Below are positions 35,501 through 46,665 of a stretch of DNA of 64,000 bases, piece after piece. The stretch's first letter is position 1, and each line of letters starts with the position of its first letter. This DNA is from Steinernema hermaphroditum (Eukaryota; Nematoda; Chromadorea; Rhabditida; Steinernematidae). The DNA is taken from positions 15,152,769-15,216,768 of the forward strand of contig CM059624.1 of the NCBI GenBank assembly GCA_030435675.1, read 5' to 3'. The notes below the pieces were generated by a model. It ran no database searches and was not told the DNA's origin. It saw nothing but the letters and a program-made list of their open reading frames with translations. A program made the translations under genes and the position numbers.

Positions 35501-35953
35501 TCCAAATGCACATTTTGGTCGAGACGAGCACACGATTTAACGAGTGCTTGACGTCAAACACAAAAAACGATAGCCGTCGTGTGTGGTCTCCTTACCTGGA
35601 AGAAAGAATCAGGCATCCAGATCTGCTGTCCAGCAGTCAGAATCAGGAAGTCGGGCTTGTTGTCCCTCGGGTACCCGTATGCCAGTCGGCCGTCGACCCA
35701 ACTTTCGCGGAAAGTGAGCTGAACACTGTACTCCATATTCACATCGTCTATCTTGGAGATCGATCTGATGAGCATGTTGACGGAGACGACGACTGGGCCA
35801 TGGCTTCCTGAAATGATGTTGTCAAAAAAAGTATAAGGTCAGGTTGAGATACCTGGAACGGAGAGATTAGTTCCCGGCGGACGGACTCTCCAGTCGTAGC
35901 CTTTATTTAACAGCTTGTTGATGATCTCTGTGTCTGAGGTAGCGTCGGAGTCG
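32529..35953 (-). CDS. glutamate-gated chloride channel subunit (AVR-14/GLC-like), core exons
   Basis: A Cys-loop ligand-gated anion channel of the neuronal or muscle plasma membrane. In order on the minus strand: [41 protein letters not shown], then Cys-loop [15 protein letters not shown]. The second disulfide block typical of GluCl receptors follows ([12 protein letters not shown]). TM1 is [22 protein letters not shown]2 is [22 protein letters not shown]3 is [20 protein letters not shown], and TM4 is [14 protein letters not shown]. The PAR motif before TM2 indicates anion selectivity. The Gly in FIFGALLE of TM3 is the position known to favour ivermectin sensitivity. Exons are about 35953-35853, 35810-35596, 35420-35301, 34180-34111, 34067-33866, 33803-33665, 33109-33030, 32983-32670 and 32618-32529. 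Closest in sequence to C. elegans AVR-14. Confidence 0.95.
33259..33370 (+). repeat. tRNA-Thr-like SINE copy 1
   Basis: TGGCTCATTGCGAACGTGCT (A-box-like), TTTGTAA anticodon-loop-like and GGGTTCGGATCC (B-box-like) occur in tRNA order, preceded by the family leader with CATAG and CTGTCT. It lies in an intron of the chloride channel gene, antisense to it. Confidence 0.65.
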
Positions 35954-37844
35954 CTGAAATGAAGATATTGATTTTCAGATTTTACCATGGTTTTTTTAGG
36001 TATAGCTCATTTCTATGCCTTCCATTTCTATGTTATGCTTTGCAGATAGAAGTCTTGGAAGCCAGGTAAACGGATCAGGCTCTTGTTCATTTTTAAACAT
36101 TGTACCATGCCTTTCCATAGGGTATCCAAAAACGGTCTATGGAATCATTTTTGAGAACATCCAAACGTGGGATCAAAAAACGAGAAAGAGAAACCTGCAC
36201 TATTGAAGAAAGCAGGTGAGTAAAGCCGTAAAGCGGCTTTATACCGCTAGTACCACAAGAGTGTATTAATCAGCCAAAGTATGAGCGAGGGACAGCCGAA
36301 ATCCCAGCTCATTCTTGAAGGCTCAGATATAAGATATATTCCAAATTCTATTGCTTTTGGACAGAATTGCCAGGTTTAGTTTTGATTTTAGGTGCTCGAA
36401 CTTTCGGGTACCCGGATAGTTTTGCTCTCTCGGATAATAACGCGCTCGCATTCTGCGCCCCTTTTTGTTCTCAACGTACTTTTTCAAAAAGGGTCGATCA
36501 ATTGGGCACCTCACTAGTATATGTCCCCTAAAAATAGGGAGCAAATCGATGATGTGATCAGGAAGTACGCAGACCTCCGTGCACCTAATAGCCCTCGTCG
36601 ATGCGCCCCATCAGCGCCACTTTCCAAAAACCCATCCGCTTCAAAAAAATTAGATGAAGTCCTCGCAGGGCCATTGAAGCGAAATTAGTTTAGTCCGAAA
36701 TTAGAGGTCTACTTGTGCCTGGCTGTAGCGGCTATTGCGAAAACAAATTCGGCTCTCTTATCCGCAGAAAAATCTTTCGTTCAATTGACTTGAACAGATC
36801 CACATCGTTCATGCTTTTTCTGAACTCAGCACTAATTGAGCCACATGGAAAATTACACATAATTAAAATTTGGGGCCGCCGTGACGTACTGCTTTTTTAA
36901 ACCTAGTGTAATTATAATTAAATCTGAAGTAATTGGCCGTCTCATTAATTGGACCGAAAGGTCATAGCCTAATATAGTCAGACACACTGTATAGCAAGAA
37001 AATGGAGTGTATTTTAAAGAGTAGGAGCTTAGTAGGATGTTTAACTTGAAAGAAACGGATGGACCTATAAAGAGCGATAAAAAAGAAAGAGAAATACGCT
37101 TGAAGTATCGCTCAAGAGCCGAGAAATAGTCGAAACGGATTCACTTGAGTAATATGTATGTAATGTTGACAATTCCACAAGTAATCTGACATGAGCCTCT
37201 TCTCAATTTGGATGGCGATATTCAACTTGTTGATCGAAGTTAAAGAATCCAATTGGGACCGTGCATCTTCGACCGAAGCTTTCTTAGCTGATCGTATAAA
37301 GTTTAGCGTTGAAACTGGCCTTTACTTCATAAGCATAACCCAATGGCAATGTCTCAATTTTATTTTATGAAAGGATCTCGAAATGATTCGTTGTTTTTCC
37401 TATCAACTGTTCCACAATTGGCCTTATTTCTCATTATCAGAACTTCGAGACGTTTTGTGAACATGACTGGAAAACAAATGTCTTGTTCTGATCATGTACT
37501 TTTCTACGTAAATCTGGCAACATGTGAGTCTTTAACTTTAACAGAGGACTAATAAACAAGTAATTTTCCAAAATATCAGCTACGGGTAGAGGTATTCCAA
37601 AATCGTGTGCGTGTGTCATCCTCAACAATGACTGTAGTGCAAGAGTGGTACATCCGGCTACCTGTCTAATGTTATGTGAGTGAGAATGCCGTAGAATTTG
37701 CTTAACTTTTTGAGTGGTTTAAACACACAAATTGGGCTTATTGGTGGTCGGAGAATGGTCTTCATTGAACACTATTTCAGTATGCTAATGCATAGCCGAT
37801 CAACGATGGAGGTAAAGCGCATTGAACCGGTTGATCGTACAGTA

Positions 37845-37935
37845 CCTGTGTGGCTCATTGCGAATGCGATTGGTTTGTAATCGGTCGAGGGTCGGTTCGA
37901 CGCCGCCCTCTGTCCTCAAATTTTCTAACGGCAAC
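37845..37935 (+). repeat. tRNA-Thr-like SINE copy 2
   Basis: CTGTGTGGCTCATTGCGAAT, then GGTTTGTAATCGG and GTCGGTTCGACGCC, followed by the family tail CTGTCCTCAAATTTTC. This is the clearest copy of the family. Confidence 0.75.
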
Positions 37936-39169
37936 CGACCGCTTCTCGAATGATCGAGAGAGACCTCCCCCAAGAGAAAGTGAAGTCTTCACCATTTCAC
38001 CTAGGCGATGTCCTATCCGATTTTAGATGTCCATAAATAGGCGGGTAAACATTTAAAATACCTCAAACCCGTTCACATTTCAAAAGTTTGAAGTACGTGT
38101 AAAGCGGCTTAGTCATTAGCACTCCTAGTGCACGTTGAGCAAACGGCGAACGAAATCCGATCTGTCGTATCCTTTCCTGGGACACGTACTTTCTGCGAGA
38201 TGACACCACTCGTTTGATGACGCCACACAAGAGATCGCGTAATCACTGAGTGTTCTGTGCAGCGGCGAGTTCGTACTTGTTCGAACGACCAAAAAAGAGA
38301 CATGTAGGAGTGTTCCCGACGGTGACATCACTTCACGACCACTTTTCGGAAATCGAATTTTTGGTATTTTACATAAGTTCCTAGTGCATAAACTCGTGTT
38401 TTTCCGTGTCTGCCAAGAGTTCAATTCAAATACCAAAATCTGCCGTCTTGATTGCTTTTAATTGGGCTCCAGAGATACGAAGTGCATCGAAGTTCGATGC
38501 GTCAGAACTTCCTGGCCCTAATTACGCTAGGAAACAGAAACAACGACGAGCGTGTGTCTCGGAGACGTCTCGAAGTTGCGATTTTCAGAAAATAAAGCTA
38601 ATCATGCTTAAAAGGAGAGTTGGGAAAAGGGAAATTCTGGGAAAAGGGACTATTCCGGGAAACGAAGACGTCAACCGTATTGATTTTGTGAATTGTATAA
38701 AATTGAGACATTGAGACACGAGTTTAAAATTTGGATCAAATGAGTTATTTGACCTTCAGGTGCTACGAAAAACAGCAAGTGTCAGCCTAAACAGTGGCCT
38801 TCTAACTCATTTCACGGGTAAGGAAAATACTTTCATTATGTATTTACTGTACAGAGATGGCTACCATACGCTTTCAGTATCCGAGGTTTGCTCATCAGTA
38901 TTAAGGAAAAACGACGCGTGTGGTATTCCACGAATAACATAGAAACATAGAACCTAAACAACAAAGATAGGAAATAGTCCCATTTCCCTGATGTTCTCGA
39001 ATTCATTGCCCATTTCCGTGATACATTCTCTGGAGCAAAGTACAATGTTTTTCAGGAATGTAGACGGGATGAAGACATAAGCGATGTTTATAGTGTTTAT
39101 GAACGTTTTTTATCGATGTTTTTATTTTCATATTCATTTTTAACGCTTCAAAGAAAGCTTCATTTGTTT

Positions 39170-39362
39170 GTGTGTGTGTGTGTTTTTCGTGCGCAGTGAT
39201 CGGTTTCAGACACCAGACAAATATGGACCAGATAGAAAATTTGAGGGCAGAGGCAGGCGTTGAACCGACCCCTACCGGTTTACAAATTAAACGTGTTCAC
39301 AATGAGCTACGCAGACAGCTAGTGAGGACCGGGTTACTGCCACTATGCCTTCGAGACTGTTA
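39170..39362 (-). repeat. tRNA-Thr-like SINE copy 3
   Basis: On the minus strand: leader GGCATAGTGGCAGTAAC, CTGTCTGCGTAGCTCATTG, ATTTGTAAACC, GGTCGGTTCAACGCC, tail CTGCCCTCAAATTTTCTA, then TTTGTCTGGTGTCTGAAACC. It is the longest copy and defines the 3' tail. A (TG)n microsatellite follows. Confidence 0.7.
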
Positions 39363-39604
39363 GGACATCCATTTGGTAGGTTTCAATACAAAATTTGAAT
39401 TCTGAAATTTTGCTTTTTAGGGTGAATTTCAGAGACGTTCAAAGATAGGGAGCAAGCTGGCGCCAATGAGCCGTAAAGGGTTAACGACTGTCGGATTAGT
39501 GCAGGCTTTTTAGAGGTGTGAAACCGATATCATAGCAGGATCAACCTAGCAATTTTCCAATTTTTCGAAAACCGTTTAAAACGCTCGGCAGACCATTCCA
39601 TGTT

Positions 39605-39705
39605 CGGTTTCAGACACCAAACAAAAGGGCGGCTTCGAACTCGCCCGCCCGATTACGAATCAAGCAAATTCGCAATTCGGATGAGAACCACGGAGACAGT
39701 TCGGA
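39605..39705 (-). repeat. tRNA-Thr-like SINE copy 4
   Basis: On the minus strand: CTGTCTCCGTGGTTCTCAT, ATTCGTAATCGGGCGGGCGA, GTTCGAAGCCGCCC, then the tail TTTGGTGTCTGAAACCGA shared with copy 3. Confidence 0.65.
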
Positions 39706-41229
39706 TGGATTTGATGTGTGGCACTTTGTAAATTTTACTTCAGTCCCTAAAAATAAAACCCTTGTTTTGATCATTACCATGCACTTGCAGGAAAATAGGA
39801 ACAAAGGGTCGGACAAAACTTCAAAAAAGGTTTATGATAGTTTCTGTGATCATAACAAAAAACAAACGTTAAATTTCTTGCCCAATAAAAGCCACAGAAT
39901 GTCACGAAAAGTGAGAGAACGAACCATGTTTTGAATAGGAAGGTCGCCGTCGTAAGGAATACAAATAGGACTCGCGATGACATTGAAGAGTAGAGGAAGT
40001 ATCGTTAGATAATCAGACACCTAGCAATCGTCCGTGGATAGCATCACCGCCGCCGCTCCTGCACAAACGAGGCCAATTGGGCGCACGCGCTTCTTCTAAA
40101 GACCTTCTTAATCGAGTGCAGATTGCCGCCACACGACTGGGAAATCATAAACTGCGCGCGACGACCGTCAAAGGGGCACCCGCGCCCGCTCATCTTCTTG
40201 TCCCACGGCAAGGGCGTGGCCATGCACGTCGAGGGAAAATATCGCGCCGCGAGAAAAGGGCCAATTATGCAAACAAGGTTTCGGCGCGAGGGCCGGCTGT
40301 TCGGTGGAGGGATGATGATGATGAAGAAAGTGAAATATTTCAGGCGGTTTCCTTTTTGATAATTAGATAAGCAGAAGATAGGGTGATCAAGAGGATATCA
40401 GGAAAAGGACCGTCTCGTCAAAACGGAATCCTATGGATAGGGGCTCTTGCTAATTAGAAGTCTGTTGAAAGGAGTAGACAGGATTATAATAATTGGTCGA
40501 ACTTCGAGTTTTTAGAATTAAATTCAGGCATTTACGATCCAGTCTATTATCGAATGCATTATATACTACTATATAAAGGTATTAGCGTAGTTGAGTCTAC
40601 ATCTCCTTGGGTGGACAGACCGTTGCAAAGCCAATGGCTGGCTTATACAGGGTGGTTTATACTCTTTTTTGGGCCATGCTGTATGTAACGTGAATTGGTT
40701 TATGGTCTGAAAAGGTGGGCATATTCACCGAAGGGTGATTCGGTGGGAGAGATTTCAGCGCGCAGCTGGGTCCTTTGCCGCAAACAGGAAGAGAATCATC
40801 ACTCTTCCCTTACGTACCAGATGTCCAGGGCTGATATATAGAGACGTCAGGGGCCACTGGGTAGGCAACGCAAAACCTAAGCGACAGTGAAGGAGGGAAC
40901 TACAGGTTTTAGCCGGATCTATACCATAGAGCAGATAGCAATCCTGCTTCCCGATCCCGGTTTATTTAATGATCCTAAGTCCAAAGTGGGTGGGTGCACT
41001 GGTTAAAGCATTCTTCTTGGATAAAATCCGTCTTGTTTACAAAGAAAACGGAAACATTTTGTGTGATTTGAATGCTAACATAACATATTGTTGTATAAAT
41101 ACTACGACTCAAGAAGTACAGCGGAGGTGAAAGGGTGGTTTCCGGGAGTTTGTTGTAATTGTCTGAAGAACAAACAACAGCGCTGGGTTCTTTGATCCTA
41201 CAAGTACCATTGAAACATGTCTTTTTCTG

Positions 41230-41365
41230 CTTTTAAGCGGGATCCGGGGTGGAGGAACCGAACCCGACACCATCCACCTACAAACAGAGCACGTTTGCAA
41301 TGAACCACACAGACAGGTTAGATCCTATCGCTCTATTGTCACTATGCCTCCTGGGATACTAGGCC
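41230..41365 (-). repeat. tRNA-Thr-like SINE copy 5
   Basis: On the minus strand: leader GGCATAGTGACAATAGAGCG, CTGTCTGTGTGGTTCATTGC, CTGTTTGTAGG and GTCGGGTTCGGTTCC. The leader matches copy 3. Confidence 0.7.
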
Positions 41366-44104
41366 TTTCTTTTCTCTTCCGTTTTTGAGTCAGTTTTAGC
41401 CTTTCTTTCCGCTCGCGGGGCAATGGTCTACCCATCTGAAATGCCGGTCCTTGGTGTTTTTACCGCCGGTAGGCTACCGGTGTCTTGCCGCCCGTAGGCC
41501 CTTAGAGCCAAAAACAGGCGCGAAATCGCGCGCCGCCACGTTTCTTACCACGAAGAACCAATCATTTTTAAGCGATAACATTCTCATGAAGGCCTAAAGA
41601 AATTCATTACTTTCATCTATAGCTAAGAAAGGCCAGTGAGAAAGTTTCTTTTGTAATCCTAGGTAATCCCGAGAAACAATAGCTCTTATAACAAACCAGA
41701 AGCACTTACGACTACTTGACGGCACGAATTAAAGCTGACATCTAATGCCTCGTAACCATTATGACCATTTGTTTCACTATGAAAAACCTTTAATCACTGG
41801 ATTAGCCATTAAGTAGTTTGCACTGCTGCGCCAGCAGCTGTGCCTCAAAAAGTTCAAGTGCACAAACCGTAAACAATAAATCATGACGTGGATTGAAACA
41901 ACGACCTACTTTCGTGCACAAATTGGCAAAAAAGTGAAAAGTGAAAGTTTGGGAAAAAAGGAAAAGCCTGCGAATTCGTGGGTTGAGGTTCCAAGGAAAT
42001 CGATAACATATAGAAATAACTATGATGACTTTGAGACACATAAATAAGTACATTCACGAGGGAAGGGTTAAATGTGGAATGCTCAGATTGGAACGAGGGG
42101 CAAGCGGTAGGAAATGTGCCCTCGCTCAAACACAAGCGAGAAAAAGAGGTTTAGAGTGTTGAAGATCGAGGTATATGTAGTATACGAGAAATGTCTCAGG
42201 ATCTGTCGACATAGCGCTACATCAGCTACCTACCATGACTGGATATGAAATGAAAATCGCCCATGGAGTTGCTCCCGCCCCGATCACCCTTTCCCATGTT
42301 TTTCCACCCATCCATGTTTTATACCACTCACCCATACCCATATCCATGCTTTATATTTACCCTCCATAATTTTAAACCTCTTTTTCCCGCTTGTGTTTGT
42401 GCGATTTTTTCGAGGTTTTAAATTTTTGAACCCTCCGACTAAACATCCCATTCTAATCGCTTTCCGAAAGGTTCTGGCCTAGTAAGATACTGACAATAGT
42501 CGTTATCACTTCGGCCAAGAACAGAGCGAGTAGCTATGATGCGAGCAAGGTGCGGTTCAATGTCGACAGAACGCCGTTGAGTCGTAAGACGATCACCCTG
42601 ACCATGAGCTACAATCGTTTAGAACCTTTTCAACGTGTTTTCGCAACATTAGCTCTGTTCATTTGGATTAGAAGTCAGGGCAAACGTCATGTGGCCCATA
42701 GGCCACAGGGTCATAAGAGCCAAGAGAGAATTTTGGTATCAGATGCGCTCGAATTTTATGGGATTCGAATGCGTATGTGTAATTACCTGTAATACACAGT
42801 CTTGCAGTTTCCGGGTGGACATCAAGAACCTCCCCACTGAATCATGTACCAACAAGGCATTTGACCCTCAAATCGTTATTCTAGGTTCACATAGAGTCCA
42901 TTGAAACTTTTAGTCGCCCCCTTAAAGCACCCATTATCCTTCGATTTCCCGTTGCCCTCGCATCTTTGCAACTTCTTCATTCTGCCCAACGTACAAAGGC
43001 GGCCAATTCGATAAATATGATCGCGTTAAGACCGAGCAAAGTCCACCTTCATCATCGGCTCTTCATTTGAATTTCGGAAGCCGAATCGGGGCGCACGCCA
43101 AAGAAGGGGGGATCTGCATAAATTTGTGGACACTTCGAAGGGATTAACGCGCGCGGCGACAAAAATTAAATATCCGCTGGCTCTTTTATACACTTGACGC
43201 CGCGAGGAACCCAAAAAAGGAAAGCCCCGACGGATAAAGGGCTTTGTTGCTGCCGAGTGGATAGAGAGCGGTGCAGAGGAATGCGGATTTCACGCGTTAT
43301 TTCACTGGAAAATTGAGGTTTTTGGGGGAAAGAAATGTTTCTTCGATGTTGCAATATTGCTGTGGTTTGTCGCAAAAAAACGGAATTCGAATTTCAGTTC
43401 CCCGTTTTGATGCACACTTCACATCATCACCGAATTTGATTTGAAGCAAAAAAATTGATGGCCACAAATAGTGACGCCACAGAAGGGAAGAAGAGGGAAA
43501 GGAACGGGCTGAGGAGGGCTTGATTTATGGCTGTGACGCTTCTGGATGAGCAAAGATGAAAGTGTGGTTAAAGAAAAGGGTCCAGATCATTTAATCGTTT
43601 CAAGAGTAGTTCATAAGTAAAAAAACGTTATTGATGTTGTAATTCACACCTCCTTATCTTATCAACTGCCTATGTGGAGACCCTCGAACAGGAACAAGAC
43701 TCAGGCGTTTTTTTGTCCGTCGATACCGATCTGTGAGAACAGAACTCAGGGGTTTTGAAAGAAGATACAAGGATCTCGCACCTGTCAGGTGTTCATTAAT
43801 CAGGTGAACGAAGAATGCATAGCTTTGGGAGGGATGAGACTCAATTTCGATCTACAATTGGCGGCTATTGCTCTCGGAGTTAATATCTTGCCTTGGTGCC
43901 TTGATATACACACTTGAATCTGCGGCGAAGAATGTATTTAATCGCCATCGACCATTCCCGAGCTCGATTTTGTCCACTGTGAACCACTATGATATTGTTT
44001 ATGATGTGCTCATGGAATCATTTTTGTTCAAGTTTAACCCAGTTTACAAAAATAATGCATATCGATCCCTAAGAAACGTAGAGACAGTGAACTAGATCAC
44101 TCTG

Positions 44105-44185
44105 AACTGCCTGTGTGGCTTATTGCTGACGAGTCTGATTTGTAATCTGTCAGAGTGGGTTCAGCTCCAGCCTGGATCCTCTTTT
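44105..44185 (+). repeat. tRNA-Thr-like SINE copy 6
   Basis: TGCCTGTGTGGCTTATTGCT, GATTTGTAATCTG and GGGTTCAGCTCC in tRNA-like order. It ends about 100 bp from the likely channel exon at 44289. Confidence 0.65.
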
Positions 44186-44288
44186 TGCAAATGGTTTCTG
44201 ATTGAATTTTTGTTCACGAGCTTACCTTCTGACAACATAACTTTTTACATTTCACAATTATTTAATGCTAAAGAACAAAAGCACTTAC

Positions 44289-44422
44289 GTTCCGTCAGGA
44301 GAATCGGTCAAAGACGTTTCTTCATAGTCGCCCATTCGACTTAACGGGCCATCATCATCATTGCCAATGTCTACTTCGGTGTCTTCAACTTCTTCATCGG
44401 CATCGGTTGTCGCTTTATTGTC
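44289..44422 (-). CDS. probable 5' exon of the chloride channel gene (acidic N-terminal segment)
   Basis: The exon is bounded by TTTTAG and GTAAGT and encodes an acidic stretch containing DEEVEDTEVDIGNDDDGPLS. It ends in phase 2. The core exon at 35953 starts in matching phase and continues with another acidic run ([10 protein letters not shown]). Codon use is coding-like. The link is by phase and composition only; a separate gene is possible. Confidence 0.55.
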
Positions 44423-44850
44423 CTAAAATACTCAAAATGTATGTGCAAAGGCATCGAAATGAAATAAAACGCTTCAATAAAGAGGCCTTCTTCAGATTTG
44501 AGCAGTTCATTCATCAAAGTTGGCCTCCCAGCACGTTTGATGAACATCATCGTTTAGAAAATGTATGGACTACTCCCCCATACTCATTGCCAGATCACTA
44601 TCCATCTCGGACTATGCTAAACTTCTACTAAATAGGCCGTCTTTTATGTACAGAACAGTCTTATCTTTCCCTGCACATATGAAGCTAAACTAAGGCTCTC
44701 AACACCTCACTTTCAATCGGCTATCAAAATAATGAAGTACTCTTAATGACAGTTCCGAAATGTTGCGATAAAAACTTCGAATGATGCAAAAAGATGTTTG
44801 CCGCGGATCGCGAGACAGGGACGGCTACCGTAATCTAATCCATGGCCTAC

Positions 44851-44996
44851 CTGTCCATGCAGTCCATACTGATTTCCCGAAGAAGCGATATTCAATGACC
44901 CGATGCCCGTATCCGTGTTGATCTTCGCCTTCGATCTCATCCGACTCGTCGCCACTTTAGGTCTCTTCGCATCCGACAGGGCCGTCCTGAAAATGA
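44851..44996 (-). CDS. probable further 5' exon of the same gene
   Basis: Bounded by TTTTCAG and GTAGGC, with an open frame encoding KRPKVATSRMRSKAKINTDT and ending phase 0 at HGQ. This joins in frame to the exon at 44422. It is basic and lacks a signal peptide, so the true first exon must lie further upstream (above 45.0 kb), across the plus-strand Cys-rich gene. Confidence 0.5.
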
Positions 44997-45261
44997 GTAG
45001 ACATAAGCGCGCCTAAAAACAAGTCCTTTGCACTTTCGGTCGTCTTTGTGGTCGTCTCGCGCCCCGTCAAACCCCCAGCTAAGACAAACAAAGTGTCAAA
45101 ATCGTCTGTCCGCTCAGGCGGCTATAAAGATGACCATTGGGAAGCATTCGACACTTCATTCCTTCTTCGCCCACACAACAGAAGGCTTCCAGGAGCAACT
45201 TGACTTCGAAAGTGAGATAGTATGAACTGCTGATGTCTAGAGACATCTACTGTTTTAGAAG

Positions 45262-46137
45262 ATGAACACCTTCGTCGGTTGCACCCTTCTGTTCGCGTTC
45301 GTCTTCCTCGCTCATTTGCAACTCAATCACGTAGGTTTCGCCTGGATCTGTTGGCTTTCGGATTCAATCTTAACCACTCATAAGAACTTGAAAATCAAAA
45401 CCCGATTCCGAAAAATGGAGGCCCCATGCAGGCACATTTGTCTTTCGTGTGAGCGAGCGCAGACGATCAGAGAACCAAATTTCGGGTTTTGGTACCCGAT
45501 ATTGACTCGAAAATCAGACAAAATGAACACGAACCCATCCAACTTTGTTATGAAACAGTGACAGAATGGTTCTACTGAGCCAGTACCTTATCTAGTTCAA
45601 GTACAGCTTATCTATCTGCAGTTAGTATCCCGGTCCTAACCACCTTTTCAGGCTTCTCCGATTGGCGTGTCCGAACGCAGTGTGAATGCTAAGCTCGAAT
45701 CGGCGAACTCAACAGCTCTGGCCGTAGTCGACACCCTCAACACCGACATCGACTTCTCCAACTCTACAGAACTGGTCCGCCAGAAGCGAATGGGTGGAGG
45801 CGGCTGTGGTTGTGGATGTTGTTGCCGTCCCCGGTGCTGCTGTCGGCCACGGTGTTGCTGTGTGCGCTGCTGCTGCAGAGTCGTCTGCTGCCGTCCCTGT
45901 TGCCGTCCCTGCTGTCGGCCATGCTGCGGCTGTGGATGCGGTGGAATGGGCGGCCGTAAGCGCCGTTCCTTGGCTGACCTCACCCACAAACTCATGGACA
46001 AGCAGGCCAAGATCGTCGTCCTCGGAGAGGAGTCCACCACCGCAACCACCCCTGTGATAGTTTCCAACGGCCAGATCAACGCCTTCGGTCGCCGCTTCGC
46101 CGACTTGCCGATTGCCGAGGTGAAGAAGGAAAACTGA
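45262..46137 (+). CDS. secreted poly-cysteine peptide precursor with furin-type sites
   Basis: Two exons (45262-45330 and 45652-46137) encode about 184 residues. The first exon is a signal peptide (MNTFVGCTLLFAFVFLAHLQ). Exon 2 begins with a propeptide of about 45 residues containing an NST sequon and ends at RQKR, a furin-type site (residues 66-69). Residues 70-128 form a block of Gly, Arg, Pro and 24 Cys in CCC-RPR and CC-RP repeats, closed by a second basic site, RKRR. A C-terminal region of about 56 residues with LADLTHKLMDKQAKIVVLGE follows. This layout suggests proteolytic release of a 55-residue Cys-rich peptide. A metal-binding, structural (cuticle or disulfide-crosslinked) or defence role is possible; none can be assigned. 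The ATG is 4 bp after TTTTAG, a likely trans-splice site. It is antisense to the putative 5' region of the chloride channel gene. Confidence 0.85.
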
Positions 46138-46593
46138 TTCTCTTCACACCATCTCTCGATTGAAAGCGATTCCCGGATCGCGAACTCCAAGTGTCTGTAC
46201 ATAGATGATGTGTGATTGATGACTTGTTATGCTCAGAGCTTATATATTTATGTATAAGTAAAGCGACGAAATCGAAGTTTCTGAGCAGAGCGGTGAGCAT
46301 TACTGCCATTTGGATTAACAAAAAGGCAGATAAACTGAGCCGGAGCCAGCTGCCTTGAGCCCGTTTTTATACTGGAGGGCAATTGCGACTGTTCCCAAGG
46401 AGCGGTGGGAAGATCGCGCAGACGATCAAAGACAAATGGCATTTGGCAAACGGTCATGTTGCTTTCGATTGTAGGAAAAAATGACCCATCTATAAAAGTG
46501 ATACCCGCCAAACCTGGCCAAATTGGAAAAGTACGTACGGACAAGTAGAGGTGTGGTCAGAACAACTGTGGGATAAAAAAAAATAAAAAAAGA

Positions 46594-46665
46594 TGCCACT
46601 TACAGGGATCGAACCTGCGACCTTCTGTTTACAAGACAGACGCTCTGCCACTGAGCTAAAGTGGC
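46594..46665 (-). tRNA. tRNA-Thr(TGT)
   Basis: On the minus strand: acceptor GCCACTT/AAGTGGC, the same D-arm and anticodon arm as the tRNA at 28241, loop CTTGTAA (anticodon TGT). Compensatory changes in the acceptor stem keep pairing (GCCACTT instead of GCCGCTT), so it appears functional. Confidence 0.95.

Larger units (their letters stand above)
35954..44288. other. putative 8.3-kb intron of the chloride channel gene
   Basis: AT-rich DNA between the first core exon (35953) and a phase-compatible exon (44422-44289). Apart from SINE copies 2-6 it holds no recognisable gene. GC-rich islands at about 40060-40340 and 42905-43270, with CGCG-rich words, interrupt the AT-rich background and could be regulatory. 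Overlapping open frames in the first island run in two frames at once and look non-coding. Confidence 0.5.

Noticed and set aside
40077..40370. Two overlapping plus-strand open frames of 78 and 97 codons
   Set aside because: Two long frames open at once in a GC-rich island, with Arg/Ala-rich translations, indicate composition and not coding.
45648..46202. Long antisense frames (Gln/Arg/His-rich and Thr/Ala-rich) over the Cys-rich gene
   Set aside because: They are shadows of the repetitive TGC/CGT codons of the plus-strand gene, which has a signal peptide and clean splice sites.
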